A stretch of DNA of 64,000 bases from the NCBI RefSeq assembly GCF_024586915.1, contig NZ_JANBVS010000005.1, positions 62,001-126,000 on the forward strand. The letters run 5' to 3'. A program made the translations under genes and the position numbers. The stretch is from Bradyrhizobium sp. SRS-191 (GTDB lineage Bacteria; Pseudomonadota; Alphaproteobacteria; Rhizobiales; Xanthobacteraceae). This document shows, piece by piece, positions 35,973 through 44,646 of the stretch. Below the pieces are notes generated by a model. The model was not told the DNA's origin. It made no database searches and saw only the letters and a list, made by a program, of their open reading frames with translations. Position 1 is the first letter of the stretch; the number at the start of each line of letters is the position of its first letter.

Positions 35973-36575
35973 TCAGCCGGCGTCGCCCGGCGGTTTGACC
36001 GGGCTCGTGCCGACGAAGCGACGCGCCAGAAATCCGCCGAAGCCGAGCATCCAGAAATACTGCACGTATTCCGGCGCGTAGGCGGCCAGCGCGATTCCCG
36101 GCACGAACACGATGACCGGAAAGACGGCGCCGGCGATCTCGGCATGACGGCCGCCCGAAAGGGCAAGCCACCAGAGCGCGGCGTTCAATGCAGCGATGAT
36201 GGTCAGATGCAGGCCGTAGAGCACGGCCACCGCGCTCGCGAGCCTGTAATTGCCGTAGAGCCCGTTGGTGACCGGCAACAGCACGATCGACAGCAGGAAG
36301 AACAAATTGAGGATGACGACGAAGCGGCTGCCGAACGGCTGCCGCGCCAGCCGGCGGTGGTGACTGATCCAGAACACCCCGGCGATGATGAAGCTGAGCA
36401 CGAGCCCGGCGAGGCGCCCGGAATAGGTGTGAGCCAGATCGTCCCAGCCCGGCATGTGGGCGAAATTCGGCTTCGGGAGGTCGTAGGCGAGAAGCGTCAT
36501 CGCCACACCGAAGATGGTGTTGGAGAGCGATTCCAGCCGGCGCATCTCGAACAGGTCGGGTTGAGGCTCGGTCAT
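35973..36575 (-). CDS. TMEM175 family potassium channel-like protein
   Basis: 200 residues with five to six membrane segments. The family signature RLESLSNTIFGVAMTLL near residue 13 corresponds to the RxxxFSD motif of TM1, here LSN rather than FSD, so the pore-helix motif is altered. FWISHHRRLARQ and LNLFFLLSIVLLPVTNGLYG follow the bacterial TMEM175 pattern. Bacterial members form tetrameric potassium-leak channels. ATG 36575; monocistronic. Confidence 0.8.
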   Translation of the reverse strand: MTEPQPDLFEMRRLESLSNTIFGVAMTLLAYDLPKPNFAHMPGWDDLAHTYSGRLAGLVLSFIIAGVFWISHHRRLARQPFGSRFVVILNLFFLLSIVLLPVTNGLYGNYRLASAVAVLYGLHLTIIAALNAALWWLALSGGRHAEIAGAVFPVIVFVPGIALAAYAPEYVQYFWMLGFGGFLARRFVGTSPVKPPGDAG

Positions 36576-36716
36576 GTCAGATCGGATGCCGCGGCAGGCA
36601 TGAAGGTCAATTCGATGCCGATCCTATAGCAGGTCTGTCGGGCCGTCGCGTGGCCCGTACGAAGACGGCACGCTATGCGCCGCCTCCTCCCTCGTCATCG
36701 TCGCCGCGGCTCGAAC

Positions 36717-37697
36717 TCAGCGGCAGGCATAGACGTGGCCGTCGAAGCCCCGATAGCTCCGCGTGCTCGGATTATAGCTGCGGAATTGCATGCAGCCGGG
36801 CATTCCGGCGGTGCGCAGCCGCGGCTTGTCCTCGGCCTGCGGCCGGGCCAGGACCGGCGTTCCGGTGTTGGCCGGCTTGGCCATCACGATCATCTTTCTG
36901 ATCGCCGACATCGCCGTCGGCTTGCTCGCCGCGGCCGGAGCCTCGGTCTGCGTGCTCTTCGCCGCGGGATCCTTGACCGCAATCACGACGGGCTTACCCG
37001 GCTTGCCGGCTGACGACTTGCCCGGCTGCACCGTCGCCGTCGCGGACTTGCCGGACGCTGCGTTGCCCGTCGCGGCGCTCGCCGTGACAGCGCTGCCGGG
37101 CGCCGACTTTGTGGCAGCCGACTTGCTCGTGGCCGGATTGCCCGCGACAGGCTTGCTCATCCCAGGCTTGCTGATGGAGGGCCTACCGGCCGGGGCTTTG
37201 GGGGCTGCCACAGGATCGAGGCCGGCCGCCTTTTGCGGCGTCCCAGGATTGGTCTCTGGCTTGTTTTCGGACTTGTCGGTCACCGCCGCCTGCTTCGGCT
37301 CACCGGGCGCCGGCTGGGCAACCGAGGCAGCCTCATTGGCCGCTGGCTTGATGTCCGGAGCCGGCTTGTCGGCTACGGAAGACGGGAGTGGCCGCGACGG
37401 CGCCGCCTCCGTCGACGCAGTCCTGTCTTCCGTCGCGCTCTTGTCCTCGGCGACCGGCGCCTCCGCAGGCTTCTTGATCAGCTTCTTGCATTCGAGCGGA
37501 AACACCAGCTCGCCCGATGCCGTGAGCCCGATCGGCTCGCAGCCGCCGAATGGACCGCCATCCTTCAGCGTCTCCTTGGCCGTCTCGGCGGCACCTTGCT
37601 CTGCGCTGTGCGCAAGGGTGACGCCAACCACAACCTGAAATAGTACAACGCCACACACCAAACCGGCTTGGCCGGCCTTCCGCCCCAATGTACGCAT
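36717..37697 (-). CDS. Secreted low-complexity protein with BA14K-like C-terminus
   Basis: 326 residues. Signal peptide about 1-31 (AGLVCGVVLFQVVVGVTLAHS), a conserved FGGCEPIGLTASGELVFPLECKK segment with two cysteines, then about 230 residues of Ala/Pro/Lys/Ser/Thr-rich linker with SKPxxxKP-type stretches, and a C-terminal CMQFRSYNPSTRSYRGFDGH ending YACR. The tail resembles the C-x-x-(R/F)-R-S-Y-D-P...Y-x-G-x-D-G-x-x-x-x-C pattern of BA14K-like proteins. ATG 37697 with the signal directly following. Probably envelope-associated; function unknown. Confidence 0.65.
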   Translation of the reverse strand: MRTLGRKAGQAGLVCGVVLFQVVVGVTLAHSAEQGAAETAKETLKDGGPFGGCEPIGLTASGELVFPLECKKLIKKPAEAPVAEDKSATEDRTASTEAAPSRPLPSSVADKPAPDIKPAANEAASVAQPAPGEPKQAAVTDKSENKPETNPGTPQKAAGLDPVAAPKAPAGRPSISKPGMSKPVAGNPATSKSAATKSAPGSAVTASAATGNAASGKSATATVQPGKSSAGKPGKPVVIAVKDPAAKSTQTEAPAAASKPTAMSAIRKMIVMAKPANTGTPVLARPQAEDKPRLRTAGMPGCMQFRSYNPSTRSYRGFDGHVYACR

Positions 37698-37936
37698 GAC
37701 ACGCTCGCTCGACGCACAAACTGGCATCGAGGCGAACACGCCATTGAGGCAAGTCTGTGAAGGCGCGTTGCGTGAGACCGGAGCGATGTCAATTCAATGG
37801 CATTGTGTCCTATCTGCACGACCGGCTCGCCACAGGAAGCCCGCAACTCGGTTGCAATCAGAGCTTATGCAGGTCGCCCATGCGCGGCGACTGAAAGGAT
37901 CGATGGTCGCCGGCCGCGAGCGCCCGGACCGTCATC

Positions 37937-39820
37937 TTGAGCTCAATCAACTATCGTCCCGACATCGACTGCCTGCGCGCCTTCGCCGTGATCTCGGTGA
38001 TCGCGTTTCACTACGACATCCCACCGTTCCGCAGCGGCTATGTCGGCGTGGACGTGTTCTTTGTGATCTCGGGCTTCCTGATCACGCGGATCATCCGTGA
38101 TGAAGCGCGCGCCGGCACGTTCTCCTTCGCGACGTTCTACCGCCGCCGCGCCCGGCGCATCCTGCCGGCCGCCTTCGCCATGCTGTGCGCCACGCTGCTC
38201 GGCGCCAGCGTGATCCTGCTGCCGCAGGACACGGTGTCGGCCGCACAGCAGGCTCTCGCCGTGCTCACCTTCTCCTCGAACATCCTGTTCTGGTCGCAGC
38301 AGGGCTATTTCGACGCGGCAGCGATCACCAAGCCGCTGCTGCACACTTGGTCGCTCGGCGTCGAGGAGCAGTACTACCTGCTGTTTCCCGTGTTCGCGCT
38401 GGCGGTGTTCAGGCTGCGCCGCCCCCTGATGCTCGCGAGCCTCATCGCCGTGTGTGCTGCGTCCGTCCTGCTCTGCGTGATCCAGACCCGGACGCACCCG
38501 GCCGCGGCCTTCTATCTGCTGCCGGCGCGGACCTGGCAGCTGGCGCTTGGCGCGCTGCTCGCGGTCGAAGCGCTGCCGACGCTGCAGCCTCAGTCGCTCA
38601 GGATCGCGGTGACCACCGTCGGATGGATCGCACTCGGCGTCTCCGTCAACATCTACTCACCGCGCACACCCTACCCCGGCGTCGCCGCGCTGCTGCCCTG
38701 TCTCGGCGCCGCCGCCGTGATCTGGGGCAAGCCGGACCTGAACAAGACGGTTCTCACCATTGCATCGCCGATGATCGCAATCGGGCTGTGGTCGTACTCG
38801 CTGTATCTCTGGCATTGGCCGGTGGTGTCGTTCGCCACCGCCGTCTGGGGCCCTCCAAACTCGGCCCTGGACAGGCTGGCGCTGCTCGGCGCCTGCACGA
38901 CGCTGGCGCTGGCGAGCTTCTATCTCGTCGAGCAACCCGCGCGCCGCGCGGACTGGCCGTTGACGGCGCGGGGGCTCGCAGCGACCGGCGGCGCCGCGCT
39001 GGCGGCCAGCATCGCCATGATCGTGCTGTCCGGCTTTCCCACCCGTTTTTCCCCCCAGCAGCAGGCCATGGCCGCGTTCCTCGGCTACGACCACCGGAGC
39101 GTCTATGAAGAAGGGCGTTGTTTCCTGGCGCCGGGTCAGACCTTCGCAGCGCTGCAGCCCGACTGCCTTGCCAAGGGCGCCCGGCCCCGCGTCCTGCTCT
39201 GGGGCGACAGCCATGCCGCGCACCTCGTCGACGGGCTGAAGCGCGCTCTGCCGCAGATTACACTGGCGCGCGCGACGATGGCGCAATGCGTTCCCTACGA
39301 CGAACCGGGCCAATCCGTCCCCTGCGCAGAGTTCAACCGCCGGCTGCCCGGCCTGGTGCGTGATCTCGTACCCGACATTGTCATCCTCTCAGGCAATTGG
39401 ACGCGCACGGCCATGACGCCAGCCGCGCGCGCGAGCCTGCAGGCGGCGATCAAGACCATCGCGGACACCGGCGCCGAGATCGTCGTGGTCGGGCCGAGCC
39501 CGCAATTCGACCGGCCCCTGCCGCATCTGCTGATCGCGGCGCAGCGCTTCGGCGTCGCCACTGATGGTCACACGCTGGATCTGCTCGGCGAAGTCGACGT
39601 TTTCCTGCGCGAGCTGTTGAAGGGCCTGCCGCAGACCGACTACGTGTCGCTGATCAATCGGCTTTGCCCCGACAACGACTGTATGTTGCAGACCTCCGAC
39701 GGCGCGCCGCTCGCCTGGGATGACGGCCATTTCACCGCCCAAGGCTCGGCGCTCGCGGCGATCGAGATCGTCAAGGCCTCACCGGCGCTGGCCGCGTCGA
39801 TCACGCCGCGGAGCGACTGA
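37937..39820 (+). CDS. Acyltransferase-3 / SGNH fusion (OafA-like) A
   Basis: 627 residues. N-terminal acyltransferase-3 domain with about ten membrane segments, opening YRPDIDCLRAFAVISVIAFHY and VDVFFVISGFLITRII (with the catalytic H in AFHY), then an SGNH domain with LLWGDSHAAHLVD (block I) and DDGHFTAQGSALA (block V, D-x-x-H). OafA-type enzymes O-acetylate surface polysaccharides. Start is a TTG (37937) with no strong ribosome site, matching the TTG starts proposed for its two paralogues. Opposite strand to them, 22 bp before the stop of the second. Confidence 0.88.
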   Translation: MSSINYRPDIDCLRAFAVISVIAFHYDIPPFRSGYVGVDVFFVISGFLITRIIRDEARAGTFSFATFYRRRARRILPAAFAMLCATLLGASVILLPQDTVSAAQQALAVLTFSSNILFWSQQGYFDAAAITKPLLHTWSLGVEEQYYLLFPVFALAVFRLRRPLMLASLIAVCAASVLLCVIQTRTHPAAAFYLLPARTWQLALGALLAVEALPTLQPQSLRIAVTTVGWIALGVSVNIYSPRTPYPGVAALLPCLGAAAVIWGKPDLNKTVLTIASPMIAIGLWSYSLYLWHWPVVSFATAVWGPPNSALDRLALLGACTTLALASFYLVEQPARRADWPLTARGLAATGGAALAASIAMIVLSGFPTRFSPQQQAMAAFLGYDHRSVYEEGRCFLAPGQTFAALQPDCLAKGARPRVLLWGDSHAAHLVDGLKRALPQITLARATMAQCVPYDEPGQSVPCAEFNRRLPGLVRDLVPDIVILSGNWTRTAMTPAARASLQAAIKTIADTGAEIVVVGPSPQFDRPLPHLLIAAQRFGVATDGHTLDLLGEVDVFLRELLKGLPQTDYVSLINRLCPDNDCMLQTSDGAPLAWDDGHFTAQGSALAAIEIVKASPALAASITPRSD

Positions 39821-39842
39821 AGCATCCCCGCGGCGCCCAGGA

Positions 39843-41741
39843 CTAATCGTCAGCCAGGAACGCCGCAAAGATCGGCGCGGCGCGCTCGCCCATGCGCTGC
39901 GCGCCCGCCACGGTGAAATGGCCGGCGTCCTGGAACAGCCAGACGCCGTCTTCGACGACAGGACAATCCCGGTCGCAATACACCTCCGACGGCCGCAGCA
40001 GCATCACCTTGGCCAACGGCCTGATCGCCTCGCTGAGGACCACATCGATGGTGTGATTGGTCGCGAGCGCCTCGCTCTTCGGCACGGCCTCGCAGGGTCT
40101 CGCCGGCGCATGCCAGCGCGGGCCCGGCAGCATGCGCAGCTGATCGAAGGCGCAGTTCACAGGCCGCACCTGGCCGCCAATCACGAGGAAATGGCGGCCC
40201 GGCCGGTCCAGCAGGCGGATCGTCTCGACGAGGCGCTGGGCGACCTCGGCGTTGCGCGCCTGCGCCGCCGGTCCCTCGCGCAGATCCAGGTAGTTCTGCC
40301 ACGCCTGCCCGATCACGACGAAATCGGCCGGCGACTGCCGGATGCGCGGCAGCTCGCTGTCACGCAGCTCGGCGCAGGCGCGCGCACGCGGGCCCTCCGC
40401 GGTCAGGCCCGCCAGGGTCGGGCAGCCGCTCATCGTCGAGACGTGCCCGATCATGCCGCGCGTCTTCAACGACGTATCGAGCGCGGCGACATATTGCTGG
40501 ACATAGGAGTCGCCGAGCAGCTCGACGCCGCGCGTGCCCTGGAGATCGCCGAAGACGCAGAGGCGCCCGACAGTGCTGCCGCATTTGTTCAGGCCGAAGC
40601 CCTGTAGCCGAAACAGCGCGAGCTGGTCCTCCGGCAATCGCGAGACGACGCCGTTGGCGCGATATGTCACGTTGGTCAGGCCCGCCCCGACCAGCAGCAC
40701 GGTCGCAAAGCTCGCCACCTGCGCCCAGCGCGGCCAGGGCAGCCGCCGCAGCGGCTGCTCGACCGCGATGAACATCAGCGTGGCCAGCGCGGCCATCAGC
40801 GCAAGCTGGGCCGCGACGCCTGTGGATGTCTGAGCCGCCTCGCCGAAGATGAAGCCGGCGAAGAAGATCACCGGCCAATGGACGAGATAGAGCGAATAGG
40901 AGGCTGTGCCGATGGCGCGGACCGGCGGGGCCATCACCAGCGAGGTCGGCGCGTTGGCGGCGATGATGAGAGCAGCGGCAGCGCATGGCACGAGCGCCGC
41001 GACACCTGCATAGGCCTGGTAGCGGCCGATGACCACGAGGCTGCCGATCAGGACGATGTCGCCGCAGGCCGCCGCGATGGTCCGCGCGCGCGGCAGCGAT
41101 GCCAGCCGCGCCTCCAAGGGAATGGCGAGCGCGCCGAGCGCGAATTCGAACACGCGGAACGGCGTCAGGAAGAACACAGCCTCCGAATCCCACGGCAACC
41201 AGACCGCAGCCGCAGCCAGCGACAACAGCCCGATCGCTGCGATCGCCCTGAAGAACTGGCCGCGGCGCCCCGCCCACATCAGCAGCAAAGGTGCCAGCGC
41301 GTAGAACTGCACCTCGAGCGACAACGACCAGAGATGCAGCAGCGGCAGCTGGTCGGCGGTGGGCGCAAAATAGGCGCTCGCCTCGCGCCAGTACTGGATG
41401 TTGGAGATCGAGAGCAGCCCGTGCGTCGCCTCCTTGGCGAGCTGGCGCAGGGCTTCAGGCGACAGGAACAGCCAGCCGACCGCGAAGGTCATCGCGATCG
41501 TCGCGACCAGCGCCGGCAGGATGCGCCGCGCGCGCCGCAGATAGAACTCCGACAGCGAGAACCGCCCTGTCCTGACATCGCGCAGGATCTGGCCGGTGAT
41601 CAGATAACCGGAGATCACGAAGAAGATGTCGACGCCGGCGAAGCCGGCTTCGAAGCCTGCGATCTTCAGATGGAACAGGATGACGATGACGACCGCGATC
41701 GCCCGGAGCGCATCGATATCGGCGCGATGACTGCGTTCCAA
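39843..41741 (-). CDS. Acyltransferase-3 / SGNH fusion (OafA-like) B
   Basis: 632 residues from TTG 41741. The membrane acyltransferase begins ADIDALRAIAVVIVILFHLK and VDIFFVISGYLITGQIL; the SGNH domain has VELLGDSYVQQYV and DAGHFTVAGAQRMGERAA. Closest to the neighbour at 41902: the two share long blocks (e.g. LRQLAKEATHGLLSI, FFLTPFRVFEFALGALAI). The frame is open to a TTG at 41798 that would add 19 residues, but the paralogue alignment stops near 41741, so the shorter start is used. Likely O-acylates a surface glycan. Confidence 0.85.
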   Translation of the reverse strand: MERSHRADIDALRAIAVVIVILFHLKIAGFEAGFAGVDIFFVISGYLITGQILRDVRTGRFSLSEFYLRRARRILPALVATIAMTFAVGWLFLSPEALRQLAKEATHGLLSISNIQYWREASAYFAPTADQLPLLHLWSLSLEVQFYALAPLLLMWAGRRGQFFRAIAAIGLLSLAAAAVWLPWDSEAVFFLTPFRVFEFALGALAIPLEARLASLPRARTIAAACGDIVLIGSLVVIGRYQAYAGVAALVPCAAAALIIAANAPTSLVMAPPVRAIGTASYSLYLVHWPVIFFAGFIFGEAAQTSTGVAAQLALMAALATLMFIAVEQPLRRLPWPRWAQVASFATVLLVGAGLTNVTYRANGVVSRLPEDQLALFRLQGFGLNKCGSTVGRLCVFGDLQGTRGVELLGDSYVQQYVAALDTSLKTRGMIGHVSTMSGCPTLAGLTAEGPRARACAELRDSELPRIRQSPADFVVIGQAWQNYLDLREGPAAQARNAEVAQRLVETIRLLDRPGRHFLVIGGQVRPVNCAFDQLRMLPGPRWHAPARPCEAVPKSEALATNHTIDVVLSEAIRPLAKVMLLRPSEVYCDRDCPVVEDGVWLFQDAGHFTVAGAQRMGERAAPIFAAFLADD

Positions 41742-41901
41742 TGTTGTCCACCCCGCGCATTGTTCGAGGCGAACGACATGCGCAGAGACGGATGGCAACA
41801 GCGGGAAACAGTCATGACGTCATCGGACCGATCCCATGACGCCGGGCCGGCAGCGGCAAGGCAGCGCCCAGGAATGGCCAATGTTGCGGGCCGGCGCCGG
41901 G

Positions 41902-43806
41902 TTACGGCTTGGAGTGTCCGGAGAGGAACGAGGAGATCAGAGAGTCTGCGCGTTGCCCCATCAGCCGCGCGCCTGCCACGGTGAAATGGCCGGGGTCGAG
42001 AAACAGCCAGACGCCGTCGTCACGGACGACCGGACAGTCCTTGTCGCAATACAGCTCGGTCGGCCGCAACAGCTCGGCATTGTCGCGTCCCATCAAGGCA
42101 TAGCCGAGCAGGCCATCGATCTCACGCGCATTTGCGCGCGCCCTGGCGGTTTCGAACGGGGCGCATCGCGGCGGCGGCGCGTGCCACAACGGGCCCGGCT
42201 GCATCCGCATATGGTCGAAGCTGCACGTGACCGGCCTGACCTGGCCGCCGATGATCAGGAAGCGGCGGCCCGGCCGGTCGAGCCGAGCCAGCAATGCTTG
42301 CAGTCCGTCGCGGATCTCGCTCGCCTTGCGCTCGTCCGGCTGTCCAGGCCCCTCCAGATACAGATGCCAGGCCTGTCCGATCACGACCAAATCGGCCGGC
42401 GATGCCTTAACGCGCGCCAGCTCGCGATCGCGAAGGGCGATGCACTCCGCCGTTCGCGGCGGGAGTGGAATCACTCCTACCAGCATCGGACAGCCGCCGA
42501 CCGTCGATGTTCTGCCGTGAATGCCGCGCGCCTTCAGGTGGTCGTCCAACGCGGCGACATACTGATGCACATAGGAGTCGCCGAGCAGCTCCAGCCCGCG
42601 GGAGCCGGCCAGCGCACCGAACTCGCAGTCCTCGCCGGAGCGACCACAGGGGCTCATGCCGAACCGCTGCAGCTCGAGCCGCGCGCGCTGATCCTCCGGA
42701 AGCCGCCACGGCACGCCGTCTGCCTTGAAGGCCCCATGCGTAGCGACGACACAAAGGCCGATCACCGCGGCAAAGGCGGCCCCCTGCTTCCATGCCGCGC
42801 CCTGCAGGCGACGAATGGGCTGCTCGACCAGGACGAACATCGCCGCGGTCAGCGCCGCCATCACCAGCAGCTGCGTGATCCGCCCCGTGCTGCTGGCGGC
42901 CTGCGCGCCGAAAATGAAGGTTGCGAAGTAGATCACCGGCCAGTGCACGAGATAGAGCGAGTAGGACGAGCGGCCTACGGCCAGAACCGCGCGGTTCGCG
43001 AACAGGCGGAGCGGCCTGTTCGCTGCGATGATCGCAACCGTCGCGAGGCTCGGCGGGAGGGCGCCGAGTCCCGCGTCGTGCTGGAAGCGCGCGATGACCA
43101 GAAGGCTGGAAAACAGCACGGCATAGCCGCCCCACGCCGCGGCGGTGCGGATCGCCGGCCACGACGCAACGCGCCGCTCGAGCGCGATCGCCAGTGCACC
43201 GAGGGCGAACTCGAACACGCGAAACGGCGTCAGGAAGAACACGGCCTCCGGATCTCGCCGCAACCAGATGATGGCTGCCACGAACGACACCACGCCGGAC
43301 AGAGCAATGCCTGCCGCGACCTGGCGCATGCGGCTGAGCAGCACGAGGACCAGTGGCGTCACCAGATAGAACTGCTCCTCGGCCGACAGCGACCACAGAT
43401 GCAGCAGGCCGAGCTGATCCGAGCTCGGCGCGAAATACTGGTTGGACTCGCGCCAATATTGAATGTTGGCGATCGACAGCAGACCGTGTGTCGCCTCCTT
43501 GGCGAGCTGGCGCAACGCGTCCGGCGGCAGCCACAACCAGCCGGCGGCGAAGGTCAGCATGACGGTGACGATGAGCGCAGGCAGAATCCGCCGCGCACGG
43601 CGCGCATAGAACGCCGCGAACGAAAACGCGCCGAGCTCGATGTCGCGCAGGATATGCCCGGTGATCAGATAGCCGGAGATGACGAAGAAGATGTCGACGC
43701 CGGCAAAACCGCCACCAAAGCCGGCAACCTTCAGGTGGAACAAAACCACAATGCAGACCGCGATCGCCCTGAGGCCATCGATATCCGCCCGATAACGCGC
43801 TTCCAA
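41902..43806 (-). CDS. Acyltransferase-3 / SGNH fusion (OafA-like) C
   Basis: 634 residues from TTG 43806; a GTG at 43821 would add five. Layout as in gene B: ADIDGLRAIAVCIVVLFHLK, VDIFFVISGYLITGHIL, then LELLGDSYVHQYVA and DPGHFTVAGARLMGQRAD. Same strand as B, 161 bp upstream of its start, and the upstream sequence ggcaacaatcggaaacagtc (43858-43877) is echoed at 41794-41813, so the duplication included the promoter region. Confidence 0.85.
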   Translation of the reverse strand: MEARYRADIDGLRAIAVCIVVLFHLKVAGFGGGFAGVDIFFVISGYLITGHILRDIELGAFSFAAFYARRARRILPALIVTVMLTFAAGWLWLPPDALRQLAKEATHGLLSIANIQYWRESNQYFAPSSDQLGLLHLWSLSAEEQFYLVTPLVLVLLSRMRQVAAGIALSGVVSFVAAIIWLRRDPEAVFFLTPFRVFEFALGALAIALERRVASWPAIRTAAAWGGYAVLFSSLLVIARFQHDAGLGALPPSLATVAIIAANRPLRLFANRAVLAVGRSSYSLYLVHWPVIYFATFIFGAQAASSTGRITQLLVMAALTAAMFVLVEQPIRRLQGAAWKQGAAFAAVIGLCVVATHGAFKADGVPWRLPEDQRARLELQRFGMSPCGRSGEDCEFGALAGSRGLELLGDSYVHQYVAALDDHLKARGIHGRTSTVGGCPMLVGVIPLPPRTAECIALRDRELARVKASPADLVVIGQAWHLYLEGPGQPDERKASEIRDGLQALLARLDRPGRRFLIIGGQVRPVTCSFDHMRMQPGPLWHAPPPRCAPFETARARANAREIDGLLGYALMGRDNAELLRPTELYCDKDCPVVRDDGVWLFLDPGHFTVAGARLMGQRADSLISSFLSGHSKP

Positions 43807-44054
43807 CTCAGTCCATCCCACGCCTGTTCGCAGCGCGATATATGGACAGACACGAGCGGCAACAATCGGAAACAGTCACGGCCACGTCGTGACGATCAGC
43901 CGATGGCGCCTTTAGCAGCGGCGACGTCAGGATTTGCGAAACTGAGCGCAATTCGCGCTACAGCTCATGCTCGCAGTCCACGTAAATACGACGATCCGTT
44001 GAACGCTTGGGCCGAATGCGGCAATCTGGTGGCGACGCAGGGAGCGAGGGGCGG

Positions 44055-44558
44055 ATGCTGAGGACGAATCGATCAGGGCAGACATGGTGGAGCTTGCTTG
44101 AAGGACTTGCCGTTGCGGGGCTGCTCGTCATGACGCCGGCAGCCCTGGCGCAAGCGCCGGTTGCACCCGCGACACCTGCGCCTGCCCCGGTCCCTGCTCC
44201 AGCGCCTGCTCAGACCACGGTCGAGCGCAGTGCCAAGGGCGTCGCCGGCAAGGCGATCCAGGTCGGCGTCTATCTCAACGTGCAGCCCGACTGCTCCTCG
44301 GGACCGTTGCCTTCGATCCGGCTGGTCACGCCGCCCGGCAACGGCACCGTCTCGATCAAGCGCGGCAAGATCTCGGCAACGAACTACAAGCAGTGCCTGG
44401 CGCTGGAAGTGCCAGGCTTCATCGCCTTCTACCAGTCCAAAGCCGACTTCGCCGGCACCGATACGGTGACGCTGGAGGTCAAGTTCCCGCAAGGCCGCAC
44501 CGAGTTGCAGCGGATCACGATCAACGTCGGCGTCGGGCCCGCGGGACAGAAGATCTGA
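44055..44558 (+). CDS. Exported Ig-like-domain protein, unknown function
   Basis: 167 residues. A signal/anchor segment (LLEGLAVAGLLVMTPAALAQ) is followed by an Ala/Pro linker (APVAPATPAPAPVPAPAPAQ) and a beta-rich domain of about 100 residues with two cysteines (QPDCSSG, YKQCLAL) and FAGTDTVTLEVKFPQGR. The TPPGNGTVSIKRGKISATN segment resembles tandem-cadherin/Ig-like modules. Ends 89 bp from the adhesin stop, with which it converges; a bidirectional terminator lies between. Start ATG 44055. Confidence 0.65.
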   Translation: MLRTNRSGQTWWSLLEGLAVAGLLVMTPAALAQAPVAPATPAPAPVPAPAPAQTTVERSAKGVAGKAIQVGVYLNVQPDCSSGPLPSIRLVTPPGNGTVSIKRGKISATNYKQCLALEVPGFIAFYQSKADFAGTDTVTLEVKFPQGRTELQRITINVGVGPAGQKI

Positions 44559-44597
44559 GCTGATCGCGCGTCTTGGACGACGGCGCTCCGGAATCAA

Positions 44598-44624
44598 AAA
44601 GGGCCGCCTCATCGGCGGCCCTTT
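44598..44624. terminator. Bidirectional intrinsic terminator
   Basis: AAAGGGCCGCC (44598-44608) and GGCGGCCCTTT (44614-44624) form an 11-bp perfect stem around tcatc. A runs and T runs on opposite strands suit both converging genes: the exported protein at 44055 (+) and the adhesin (-). Confidence 0.85.
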
Positions 44625-44646
44625 GCCTTGTCCGAGGCGCGTCAGA

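Noticed and set aside
37937..43806. Nodulation NodX/NodL-type gene cluster
   Set aside because: Acyltransferase-3 resemblance only; no nod box or other nod gene is visible.
44601..44620. Considered as a riboswitch-like element
   Set aside because: It is simply a symmetric bidirectional terminator between converging genes.
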